DNA from: Aurantiacibacter sp. D1-12
Lineage (GTDB): Bacteria; Pseudomonadota; Alphaproteobacteria; Sphingomonadales; Sphingomonadaceae
DNA: 64,000 bases
Assembly: GCF_028858515.1 (NCBI RefSeq)
Contig: NZ_JAPJZJ010000001.1
Span: 1 to 64,000, forward strand
Direction: 5' to 3'
The first letter of the stretch is position 1. Each line of letters opens with the position of its first letter. A program made the position numbers and the translations under genes. The notes below the pieces were generated by a model. The model was not told where the DNA came from. It ran no database searches and saw only the letters and a program-made list of their open reading frames with translations. Of this stretch, positions 35,426 to 41,879 are shown one piece after another.

Positions 35426-35830
35426 ATGTCAACGATCCCATTCAGCATCCCAATTCGCATCCTGCCCGAAGATATCGACTTCATGGGGCACGTGAACAAT
35501 TCACGCTACCTCAACTGGGTGCAGGACGTGGTGCTGCAGCACTGGCAGAAGCTTGCTCCGGCAGAGGAAGTTGCGAGCAAGGCATGGGTCGCGCTGAAGC
35601 ACGAGATTACCTATCGCAAGCCCGCATTCCTCGATGATGATGTAATCGCCGAAACCGTGTTGGAGAAGATCGCGGGCGCGCGCAGTTTCTACAATACCGT
35701 GATCAAGCGCGGCGAAGAGGTTCTGGCGGAAGTGCAGAGCATGTGGTGCTGTATAGACAGCGAAACGCTACGCCCGGCGCGGATCGATCGTGATGTTGCG
35801 GAAAAACACTTCGGTATTGCCCGCAAGTAG
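35426..35830 (+). CDS. Acyl-CoA thioesterase, hotdog fold (4HBT)
   Basis: This 134-residue protein has the YbgC/4HBT pattern: ILPEDIDFMGHVNNSRYLNWVQD with the catalytic Asp region, then FLDDDVIAETVLEKIAGARSF and the WCCID strand. It hydrolyses acyl-CoA or a hydroxybenzoyl-type thioester. It is divergent from leuC and 58 bases upstream of crtZ, possibly in one transcript. Confidence 0.93.
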   Translation: MSTIPFSIPIRILPEDIDFMGHVNNSRYLNWVQDVVLQHWQKLAPAEEVASKAWVALKHEITYRKPAFLDDDVIAETVLEKIAGARSFYNTVIKRGEEVLAEVQSMWCCIDSETLRPARIDRDVAEKHFGIARK

Positions 35831-35888
35831 CCCAGATTCAGGTGGCTGCCCCTTTGCGTGAAGGCTTTATGAAGCCTATGCTGTCTGC

Positions 35889-36407
35889 ATGGATACCCTG
35901 ATCCCCATCCTGGTCGTTATCATCACCATTCTGCTGATGGAGATGGTTGCGTGGTCGAGCCACAAGTACATCATGCACGGCTTTGGCTGGGCGTGGCATC
36001 GCGACCATCACGAGCCGCATGACAAGCGCTTCGAGAAGAACGATCTTTACGGGGTGGTCGGCGCAGTGATGAGCATTTCCATGTTTGCCCTCGGCAGTCC
36101 GCTGGTAATGGGGGATGCAGCATGGTTGCCGGCGACCTGGATCGGACTTGGCATCCTCGGGTACGGTATCATCTACACACTCATTCACGATGGCTTGGTG
36201 CATCAGCGCTATTTCAAATGGGTGCCGAAAAAGGGCTATGCCAAACGGCTGGTCCAGGCGCACAAGCTGCATCACGCCACCATCGGCAAGGAAGGCGGGG
36301 TGAGTTTCGGTTTCCTGTTCGCGCGCGATCCGGCCAGGCTGAAGGCCGAGTTGCGCGAACAACGCCAGAGCGGCATTGCGGAAATTCGCGAAAGTGCAGG
36401 ACTGTAG
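35889..36407 (+). CDS. crtZ: Beta-carotene 3-hydroxylase CrtZ
   Basis: This 172-residue membrane di-iron hydroxylase has the His clusters HKYIMHG, WHRDHHEPHD, HDGLVHQRY and HKLHHA. Four hydrophobic segments anchor it. It adds hydroxyl groups to beta-carotene to give zeaxanthin-type xanthophylls, consistent with a yellow-orange Erythrobacteraceae host. Other crt genes are not in the window. Confidence 0.95.
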   Translation: MDTLIPILVVIITILLMEMVAWSSHKYIMHGFGWAWHRDHHEPHDKRFEKNDLYGVVGAVMSISMFALGSPLVMGDAAWLPATWIGLGILGYGIIYTLIHDGLVHQRYFKWVPKKGYAKRLVQAHKLHHATIGKEGGVSFGFLFARDPARLKAELREQRQSGIAEIRESAGL

Positions 36408-36423
36408 GAAAGGCAGGAAGACG

Positions 36424-36777
36424 ATGACCGACGCGGTTTCTGTAAAAGGAATGTGGGAAGGCGCCTATCAGTACTCGTCATCGTCCGATGTTGGTGATTT
36501 TCCTTTCAAAGCCAGGCTGACGGAAAATGACGGGAAGGTTTCCGGCCTGGTGGTCGAGGAAGACCTGAACCAGGGAACCGGCACTATACGGGCGCAGATC
36601 GAAGGGACGATCGAAGGCCGCGTGATACGCTTCACCAAGACCTACATTGAGGCCAGCAATACCTATGCCCGGCCGGTAGAATATGACTGTGAAGTCAACA
36701 CCGAAGGAGACCGCATCACCGGCACCTGGCGCCTGCCCGACGACGGTGGCACTTTTTCGATGCGGCGGGTCGGCTGA
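36424..36777 (+). CDS. Hypothetical protein, tandem paralogue A
   Basis: This 117-residue beta-rich soluble protein starts at ATG 36424 after an AGGAAGACG ribosome-binding site. It contains GMWEGAYQYSS, IEGTIEGRVIRFTKTYIEAS, YARPVEYDCEV and ITGTWRLPDDGGTFSMRR. The next gene shares the same framework (G-x-W-x-G, FTKTY-x-x-AS, YA-x-PV-x-Y, RITG-W). The strand-turn pattern suggests a small calycin or lipocalin-like barrel, but no family was recognised. Confidence 0.82.
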   Translation: MTDAVSVKGMWEGAYQYSSSSDVGDFPFKARLTENDGKVSGLVVEEDLNQGTGTIRAQIEGTIEGRVIRFTKTYIEASNTYARPVEYDCEVNTEGDRITGTWRLPDDGGTFSMRRVG

Positions 36778-37176
36778 TTGCCGCAAGGCCACGATCTTTC
36801 CGGCCAATGGGATGGTACCTTCGCCTACCCCGCGAAAGAAGGGCCGGCGACACCCTTTCTCGCCACGATCAGTCAGCACGATGGCAGGATCGCCGGCACG
36901 ATCATCGAGCCCGATCTTCATTCTCCGGGTGCATCAGCAGAGGCCGCGATTGTCGGAATTGTGAGTGCCGGGGCGGTCGACTTCACCAAGACATACCTCA
37001 AAGCGTCGCGCGGCTATGCCAATCCCGTCGATTACGTCGGGCAGCTCAGCGATGATGGCAACCGTATCACCGGAGTGTGGAGCCTATTGCATATGAACGG
37101 GACGTTCGAGATGACACGTGAAGCCGAGGCGGAAATTGCCGAGGAGCGCGAGGAAAGCGTAGAAATCGAGACATAG
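36778..37176 (+). CDS. Hypothetical protein, tandem paralogue B
   Basis: This 132-residue protein starts at TTG 36778, immediately after the TGA of paralogue A; no better start precedes the conserved LSGQWDGTFAYP. It shares FTKTYLKASRGYANPVDYVG and RITGVWSLLHMNGTFEMTR with its neighbour and ends in a Glu-rich tail (EAEIAEEREESVEIE). Tandem duplication followed by divergence is evident. The function is unknown. Confidence 0.8.
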   Translation: MPQGHDLSGQWDGTFAYPAKEGPATPFLATISQHDGRIAGTIIEPDLHSPGASAEAAIVGIVSAGAVDFTKTYLKASRGYANPVDYVGQLSDDGNRITGVWSLLHMNGTFEMTREAEAEIAEEREESVEIET

Positions 37177-37203
37177 CAGCGCCGTTCGCGCGGACCTGCT
37201 CAA

Positions 37204-37611
37204 TCAGGCAGATGCTAGCCGTGCGGCGTGTTCCTGCACGAGTGCGATCATGTTGGGGATGCCCTGCGTACGGTTGGACGAGAGCTGGTTCTTGAGATCG
37301 AACGGGGCGAGGGCGTCTGCGATATCCATTTGTGCGACCTCGCCTGCTGGCTTGTCCTGCACGGCGGATATTACGAGTGCAACGATTCCCTTGGTGATCG
37401 CGGCATTGCTGTCTGCAAGGAAGTGGAGTTTGTCGGTCTCTCCGGTAGGATAGACCCACACTTGTGCGGAGCAACCGCGGACTAGGGTCGCATCGGTCTT
37501 GAGCGCCTCGGGCATTTCTTCCAGCTCGCGGCCGAGCTCGATCAGCAGACGATACCGTTCGTCACCGTCGAGGAAGTCGTATTCTTCGTAAATGTCTTCG
37601 AGGGTTCTCAT
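37204..37611 (-). CDS. sufE: Cysteine desulfuration protein SufE
   Basis: This 135-residue protein starts at 37611 (MRTLEDIYEEYDFLDG). It has the SufE core with the sulfur-accepting Cys in LVRGCSAQVWV, then DSNAAITKGIVALVISAV and LSSNRTQGIPNMIALVQ. It accepts persulfide from SufS during Fe-S cluster assembly. It is converging with paralogue B. A dispersed palindrome lies just upstream. Confidence 0.95.
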   Translation of the reverse strand: MRTLEDIYEEYDFLDGDERYRLLIELGRELEEMPEALKTDATLVRGCSAQVWVYPTGETDKLHFLADSNAAITKGIVALVISAVQDKPAGEVAQMDIADALAPFDLKNQLSSNRTQGIPNMIALVQEHAARLASA

Positions 37612-37631
37612 GGCGCGCCCTCTATCAAGAT

Positions 37632-37698
37632 CGTCATCCCAGCGAAAGCTGGGATCTGGTGCGAAGTGAGAGCGACCCCAGCTTTCGCTGGGGTGACG
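37632..37698. repeat. Dispersed palindromic repeat
   Basis: CGTCATCCCAGCGAAAGCTG at 37632-37651 and its near-complement ending at 37698 (CAGCTTTCGCTGGGGTGACG) form a large hairpin. This sequence family is a common intergenic repeat in sphingomonads by my recall. It separates sufE from the end of the psp array and may act as a terminator or mRNA stabiliser. Confidence 0.7.
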
Positions 37699-37705
37699 TT
37701 TGGGC

Positions 37706-37948
37706 TTAGAGGTCCACCCCGCTCGCAATGGCTTCCAGCTTGCGAATACGTTCTTTGAGGTCGGCAATCTCGATCCGCGCCATGCCTTCAGGAGAGCCAT
37801 TCTCCATTTCAGGCGGCGTGCGGCCCAGTTCTAGCTCGCGGTTCTTGAGCGCAAGCCAACCCTGCCAGCCCACAAGGGCGGCTCCGGCCATGATCACCAG
37901 CGCGACCAGCGCAGTTCCGGCAATTATCATGTCGACTTCCATCATCAT
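37706..37948 (-). CDS. Small membrane protein, degenerate PspB-like array member 8
   Basis: This 80-residue protein has one helix (IIAGTALVALVIMAGAALVGW) and a cytoplasmic tail ending LKERIRKLEAIASGVDL. The tail matches the array motif DRVxVLERI only partly and lacks the EIExLR end. Three successive ATG codons (37948, 37945, 37942) follow a GGGGAAGG site, so the exact start is open. It is the last gene of the long psp operon. Confidence 0.72.
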   Translation of the reverse strand: MMMEVDMIIAGTALVALVIMAGAALVGWQGWLALKNRELELGRTPPEMENGSPEGMARIEIADLKERIRKLEAIASGVDL

Positions 37949-37980
37949 CCTTCCCCTTTCGAGGCCTTCCAAAATGGCGA

Positions 37981-38229
37981 CTAATCGTCGCGCAGGTTCT
38001 CAATTTCTTCCGCCGTCCGGCGTGCCGGGTCCACGGCGATGCGCTCAAGCACCTGCACGCGGTCTTTCAGTTCCGCGAGTTCCTGTTTCGCATCGTCGCG
38101 TTCCTGTTCGAGCATGCGTCGCTCACTGTCCGGAAGGGCGTGCCCGTCCTCCCTTCGGTTTCGGCGACTGAAAACTCCGGCAATGGAGGTAATCAGCACG
38201 ATGCAAACAACGGCCGTCCAGAAGCTCAT
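37981..38229 (-). CDS. PspB-like small membrane protein, array member 7
   Basis: This 82-residue protein has an N-terminal helix (WTAVVCIVLITSIAGVFS), a basic stretch and a coiled-coil tail with LKDRVQVLERIAVDP and EEIENLRDD. It starts at 38229, overlapping the previous gene by four bases. The motif is the shared signature of this array and matches the PspB tail (ERxxxLERIL). It probably joins PspA/PspC at the inner membrane. The function of each copy is unknown. Confidence 0.8.
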   Translation of the reverse strand: MSFWTAVVCIVLITSIAGVFSRRNRREDGHALPDSERRMLEQERDDAKQELAELKDRVQVLERIAVDPARRTAEEIENLRDD

Positions 38230-38522
38230 CGCACCTTCTCCGCATCGGCCTTTAGTTCGCGCAGGTCTTCGATCTGTCGCGACAAGTCTGCCGTAGGGTC
38301 GGTGACGATGCGTTCGATGACACGCAGGCGATCTTCAAGGTCAGACTGATCTGACAACGAGCGATGCGCCTGTGCAGCCTTGGCTTCCTCGATCCGCGCC
38401 TCGATCTCGAGCTGCTTGATCTTGTGCGCGCGGCTCCGTGCTCCTGCAAAAGTTCCGAAGGAGAGCAGAATAACGACCATCGTCAGAACGAAGGTGAAAA
38501 TTGTTACGAGTTCCCAATCCAT
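38226..38522 (-). CDS. PspB-like small membrane protein, array member 6
   Basis: This 98-residue protein has one helix (VTIFTFVLTMVVILLSFGTF), a Lys/Ala/Glu-rich coiled coil (KQLEIEARIEEAKAAQ) and the repeat DLEDRLRVIERIVTDP followed by LSRQIEDLRELKADAEKVR. It shares with member 5 a longer coiled coil before the motif. It overlaps both neighbours by one to four bases. Confidence 0.82.
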   Translation of the reverse strand: MDWELVTIFTFVLTMVVILLSFGTFAGARSRAHKIKQLEIEARIEEAKAAQAHRSLSDQSDLEDRLRVIERIVTDPTADLSRQIEDLRELKADAEKVR

Positions 38523-38809
38523 TATTCTGCTTCCACTTTGCTGCGGCGGAGGTCCTCGATTTCTCGAGACAGACTATCCGGTTGGTCGGTGACGATCCGT
38601 TCGAGCACACGAAGACGATCTTCGATCAGTGAGTTATCATCGGCAGTTGTGGCAGACTTGGTGGCTTTGGCCCGCTCAAGCTCCACCTTTAGCTCCAACT
38701 TGCGCTCTGCGTGCTTGATGTTCCGGCGATGAAAGATGTGCGCCATCGCAAAACAAATCAGCGTCATCACGGTCACGAAAACGAAAATGCCTTCAAGGTC
38801 AGGATCCAT
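38522..38809 (-). CDS. PspB-like small membrane protein, array member 5
   Basis: This 95-residue protein starts at 38809 (MDPDLEGIFVFVTVMT). It has one helix, a charged coiled coil (KHAERKLELKVELERAKAT), and IEDRLRVLERIVTDQP with SREIEDLRRSKVEAE. The C-terminal EAE/EAK ending is shared with members 3, 4 and 6. The longer frame upstream overlaps member 4 and has no support. Confidence 0.82.
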   Translation of the reverse strand: MDPDLEGIFVFVTVMTLICFAMAHIFHRRNIKHAERKLELKVELERAKATKSATTADDNSLIEDRLRVLERIVTDQPDSLSREIEDLRRSKVEAE

Positions 38810-39060
38810 CACTTGGCCTCCACAGACTTGTTGCGTAGCGCTTCGATCTCGGCAGCGAGTTCGCTCGGGCGATCGGTGGCGATACGTTCCAGCACACGGA
38901 CGCGCTCTTCGAGCGAGCCAGACTGGGCTTGCTTGATCGCATCCGAATTGCGCGACGTTCGGTGGCGAAGGAACAGCCATGCGCCTCCCGCTCCGGCACC
39001 AAGTGCCAGAACGCCAATCTGGATGGCATCCCATACAAGTGCGGTGTCAGCTCCGAACAT
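38809..39060 (-). CDS. PspB-like small membrane protein, array member 4
   Basis: This 83-residue protein has a helix (AIQIGVLALGAGAGGAWLFL), a short basic linker (RHRTSRNSD), and SLEERVRVLERIATDRP then AAEIEALRNKSVEAK. It is the closest of the array to the minimal PspB layout of helix plus ERVxxLERI coiled coil. It overlaps member 5 by one base. Confidence 0.82.
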   Translation of the reverse strand: MFGADTALVWDAIQIGVLALGAGAGGAWLFLRHRTSRNSDAIKQAQSGSLEERVRVLERIATDRPSELAAEIEALRNKSVEAK

Positions 39061-39377
39061 CAGTTGGCTTCCGTCTTGTCAGCGCGCAGGTTCTCGATCT
39101 CGTGCGTCAGCTGGTATCCGCTGTCGGTCACGATGCGTTCGACATTGCCAAGGCGGTCTTTCATCGAGCCAAGTTCGGCGCGCAGCTGGGCGTTTTCCTG
39201 TGTTAGGAGTTTGACGCGCTCTTCGCTTTCGGTGTTTTTGGGATAAACCGATTTGCCCCAGGCATTGTCCAGCGGATAGCCGTGCTTGATACGCAGCCAG
39301 GTGGTGACGACCCAGCCGACCGAGATCGACACGACGCCAAGGCCCATTACGGCGGGGGTGATGACACCAAAGTCCAT
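39060..39377 (-). CDS. PspB-like small membrane protein, array member 3
   Basis: This 105-residue protein starts at 39377, overlapping the stop of member 2. It has a helix (VMGLGVVSISVGWVVTTWLRI), the linker KHGYPLDNAWG and MKDRLGNVERIVTDSGYQLTHEIENLRADK. The post-helix (R/K)IKHGYPL is mirrored by AKHGYALED in member 2, so these two are a recent duplication. Confidence 0.82.
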   Translation of the reverse strand: MDFGVITPAVMGLGVVSISVGWVVTTWLRIKHGYPLDNAWGKSVYPKNTESEERVKLLTQENAQLRAELGSMKDRLGNVERIVTDSGYQLTHEIENLRADKTEAN

Positions 39378-39727
39378 CAAACTTCTTCCTTCTTTCCGAA
39401 GTTGAGCGGTACGCCGTTATCGGTGGCGGAGACAGATGCGGGCTTGTCACGCAGCGCTTCTATTTCCTCGGAAACGCGGTATCCCTTGTCGGTCACGATG
39501 CGTTCGAGAACGACCATACGGTCTTGCATCTTTTCCATCGTTTCAATGAGCTGCTGGTTCTGCTGTGCCAGTCGTTCCTCGCGCACCGTGTCGGTCTTTT
39601 CGGTCTTGCCGAAAAGCTCGTCTTCAAGCGCATAGCCGTGCTTGGCGCGGATCCAGTTGTTCACCAGCCAGCCTACGGTGCTGATCATGATGATCGTCAG
39701 GACAAATCCGGGACCTCCCCAATCCAT
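39377..39727 (-). CDS. PspB-like small membrane protein, array member 2
   Basis: This 116-residue protein has a helix (FVLTIIMISTVGWLVNNWI), the linker AKHGYALEDELFG, a Gln-rich coiled coil and DRMVVLERIVTDKGYRVSEEIEALRDK. Its tail ends NGVPLNFGKKEEV. The same SGVPLNF-type tail ends member 1, suggesting a conserved binding peptide. It overlaps both neighbours. Confidence 0.83.
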   Translation of the reverse strand: MDWGGPGFVLTIIMISTVGWLVNNWIRAKHGYALEDELFGKTEKTDTVREERLAQQNQQLIETMEKMQDRMVVLERIVTDKGYRVSEEIEALRDKPASVSATDNGVPLNFGKKEEV

Positions 39728-40035
39728 TATGCTTTTTCCTTCTGGTCAAAATTGAGCGGAACGCCGCTATCTGTTTGTTCGACGCTTCTTGTGTCCCGCA
39801 GTGCTTCAATCTGGGTCGCTACATCGTATCCACGATCGGTCACGATACGCTCAAGCACCTGCACCCGGTCTTCCAGCGCCTGCACCTTGCTGGCGTACTG
39901 GGCGGCTTTCTCGGCAGTCTGCTCAGCAGTTGCGCCAAGCTTCATTTCGGCCATCTTTCGCTGATGGCTGGTCCAGATCGCAATGATCGGGATGCTGACG
40001 CCCAGGATCGGTATCAGGAGTGCAAATTCACCCAC
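39727..40035 (-). CDS. PspB-like small membrane protein, array member 1
   Basis: This 102-residue protein starts at 40035 and has a helix (FALLIPILGVSIPIIAIW), an Ala/Glu/Lys coiled coil and ALEDRVQVLERIVTDRGYDVATQIEALRDTR, then a SGVPLNFDQKEKA tail. It is 31 bases after pspC and begins the run of PspB-like copies. The full VLERIVTD-RGY motif makes it the clearest member. Confidence 0.84.
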   Translation of the reverse strand: MGEFALLIPILGVSIPIIAIWTSHQRKMAEMKLGATAEQTAEKAAQYASKVQALEDRVQVLERIVTDRGYDVATQIEALRDTRSVEQTDSGVPLNFDQKEKA

Positions 40036-40066
40036 GATTATGTCCCCTCATTGGTTGTTTTGCGGC

Positions 40067-40447
40067 TTAGCGAAGCTTGGCGATTTCGCGGTCTAGGCTC
40101 GGGTTGTTATCGACGTAGAAGCTTTCGACAGCGGCGAGGCGGCGATCAACATCTTTCATCTGCGCGCGGATTTCGCGAGCTGTACGTTTCGGGTTTTGGC
40201 GAACACGCTGCCAATACTGCGTTTCCTTCGGATCGGCGGAATAGAGATGCTCGGGCTTCTTGTTCAGCAGACAGGCCATGATCACATAGATCGGGAAGAC
40301 CAAACCGCTGGTGATGGGAAACAAAGCAAGCGCAGCGAGGCGAACCCATAGGGCGTTAACCCCGGTGTAGTCGGCGATGCCTGCGCATACACCAGCGATC
40401 TTCCCGTTATGCTTGTCTTTGTACAGCGTGGTGCGGGGCGTATTCAT
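40067..40447 (-). CDS. pspC: Phage shock protein C
   Basis: This 126-residue protein has a PspC domain (LYKDKHNGKIAGVCAGIADYTGVNALWVRLAALALF, then a second helix FPIYVIMACLL) and a C-terminal cytoplasmic coiled coil. That coil ends VDRRLAAVESFYVDN then DREIAKLR, the same motif as the downstream PspB-like array. PspC senses envelope damage and relieves PspA inhibition of PspF. It overlaps pspB by four bases. Confidence 0.95.
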   Translation of the reverse strand: MNTPRTTLYKDKHNGKIAGVCAGIADYTGVNALWVRLAALALFPITSGLVFPIYVIMACLLNKKPEHLYSADPKETQYWQRVRQNPKRTAREIRAQMKDVDRRLAAVESFYVDNNPSLDREIAKLR

Positions 40448-40740
40448 CGACGTGCTTCCTTCTTCTCGGCGAGCAATTCTTCCAGCTCGCGCAGGGGTTG
40501 GTTGTCGGCTTCCTTGTCATGCTGCAGGCGTGGCACAGAGAATTCTGCGTGGTCGGCAGCGACCAGGCGCTCGACCGTGTCCATGCGCTCATCAAGGCGC
40601 TTGGCGAGGCTGTAGAGATCTTCCAGCAACGCTTCGTCATCGGTGGTGATTGTCGCTGCTGTCTTCCACTTGGTCACATAGTGCAGGATCAGCCACGGCA
40701 GGCCGATGAACAGCATCGGAATGATGATAACCTCTTCCAC
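40444..40740 (-). CDS. pspB: Phage shock protein B
   Basis: This 98-residue protein has the classic PspB start: an N-terminal helix IPMLFIGLPWLILHYVTKWK and the cytoplasmic region DDEALLEDLYSLAKRLDERMDTVERLVAADHAEF. It lies between pspA and pspC in the usual order. It is longer than typical 75-residue PspB by a Glu/Leu-rich tail (LRELEELLAEKKEARR). Confidence 0.93.
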   Translation of the reverse strand: MEEVIIIPMLFIGLPWLILHYVTKWKTAATITTDDEALLEDLYSLAKRLDERMDTVERLVAADHAEFSVPRLQHDKEADNQPLRELEELLAEKKEARR

Positions 40741-40742
40741 GA

Positions 40743-41582
40743 TTATTCCCCTTTGTCTTTCTTGTCAGCGCTGGCGCTCTTGCCGAGCGCGCGCTTCATT
40801 TCCTCCAAATCCTCATCAATCCGATCGCTACCTTCCAGGGCGGCGAATTCGTCGGCGAGGCTATTTCCTGTGCCATCGGCGATCTGCAGCGAGTCAGCAT
40901 GACCCTCGGCATAGTCGACGCGGCGCTCGAGCTGGTCGAAGCGGGTCAGCGCTTCGTCTACGCGTTCGTTCGTCATCAGGCTGCGCAACTTGACGCGGTT
41001 CTCCGCGCTTTCGAGGCGGGCAGCGATCTGGCTCTGGCGGCTGCGGGCTTCGCGCAAGCGGTTCTGCAGCTTGGCAATATCCTGCTCATAGGCGCGCAGG
41101 GCATCGTCGAGCACGGCCAGCTCTTCCTTGAGCTGGTCGATCATGTCGGTGGCCTTGCGGCGCTCCATCAAAGCAGCGCGGGCCAGATCTTCGCGATCCT
41201 TTGACAGTGCCAGCTGAGCTTTGTCTGCCCAATCGGCCTGCAAGCGATCCAGCTTGGCCGAATGGCGCTGCATTTCCTTCATATCCGCGATTGTCCGTGC
41301 CGCGCTCGCTCGCACCTCAACCAGCGTTTCTTCCATCTCCAGGATAATCATGCGGATCATCTTGGCAGGGTCATCTGCCTGATCGAGAAGCTCGTTGAAG
41401 TTGGCGGCGATAATGTCACGGGTACGCGAGAAAATGCCCATCCAGTTTCCTCCGGAGTAAGTTGCACGTGCTGTCGGCGTGGGGCTGGTGCGCAGGCGAT
41501 CGATTTCCTCATCGAGGCGCGATCCTGCCCGCTTCAGTCTGCTGCCGATCGGCGTCAGGGGATTTTTGTTGTCGTCGCTCAT
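40743..41582 (-). CDS. pspA: Phage shock protein A, with in-frame N-terminal extension
   Basis: The canonical PspA/IM30 start is MGIFSRTRDIIAANFNELL at 41441 (232 residues), preceded by a strong GGAGGAAA site. The frame is open upstream to ATG 41582 (279 residues), whose ATG overlaps the stop of the small membrane peptide gene. The extra 47 residues (PIGSRLKRAGSRLDEEIDRL and a Thr/Pro/Ala-rich linker) look like real protein. I infer two products: a long, coupled one and a standard one. The rest is a coiled-coil ESCRT-III-like membrane-binding protein that also inhibits PspF. Confidence 0.93.
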   Translation of the reverse strand: MSDDNKNPLTPIGSRLKRAGSRLDEEIDRLRTSPTPTARATYSGGNWMGIFSRTRDIIAANFNELLDQADDPAKMIRMIILEMEETLVEVRASAARTIADMKEMQRHSAKLDRLQADWADKAQLALSKDREDLARAALMERRKATDMIDQLKEELAVLDDALRAYEQDIAKLQNRLREARSRQSQIAARLESAENRVKLRSLMTNERVDEALTRFDQLERRVDYAEGHADSLQIADGTGNSLADEFAALEGSDRIDEDLEEMKRALGKSASADKKDKGE

Positions 41583-41734
41583 GCCAGGTCAACCACCGGT
41601 GCCGCGGTCAGCATGGCATCGGTCGTCGCCAGATCCTGCTGCATTTCCGCAAAGATCGTGAAGGTGATCATGGCAGCAATACTTACCAGCGCGGCGTGGC
41701 CGACTTTGCTGGAGAAGAAGCTTTGATCAAACAT
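41579..41734 (-). CDS. 51-residue membrane peptide preceding pspA
   Basis: The ATG at 41734 has an AAGGGA ribosome-binding site. The peptide has head MFDQSFFSSKVGHA, helix ALVSIAAMITFTIFA and tail MQQDLATTDAMLTAAPVVDLA. Its TGA overlaps the long pspA start. It is the first gene after the sigma-54 promoter. It weakly resembles the two small peptides at 28696-28981 (F-x-SK, then a short hydrophobic helix), which also follow a sigma-54 promoter. Confidence 0.78.
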   Translation of the reverse strand: MFDQSFFSSKVGHAALVSIAAMITFTIFAEMQQDLATTDAMLTAAPVVDLA

Positions 41735-41789
41735 TGTTTCAATCCCTTGTTGAGGTTCCACAAACCGGAACCCTTTCTGCACCATGAAT

Positions 41790-41805
41790 AGCAAGCACCG
41801 TGCCA
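41790..41805 (-). promoter_or_regulatory. Sigma-54 promoter of the pspA operon
   Basis: On the minus strand TGGCACGGTGCTTGCT matches the -24/-12 consensus TGGCAC-N5-TTGC (GG at 41804-41803, GC at 41792-41791). Transcription would start near 41779, 45 bases before the small membrane peptide gene. Confidence 0.88.
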
Positions 41806-41845
41806 GTTTGAAAAAATGTAAGAAAAACAAAGAAATCGCGTCACA

Positions 41846-41857
41846 CAGTGTAAACTG
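41846..41857. promoter_or_regulatory. Candidate PspF site between pspF and pspA
   Basis: CAGTGTAAACTG carries the TGTAAACTG motif also found at 28559-28567, and CAGT-N4-ACTG is palindromic. It lies about 42 bases upstream of the pspA -24 element and 22 bases before the annotated pspF start, so one site could activate pspA and repress pspF. Confidence 0.6.
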
Positions 41858-41879
41858 ATGTGGTTTCTCTTGCCAAGAT

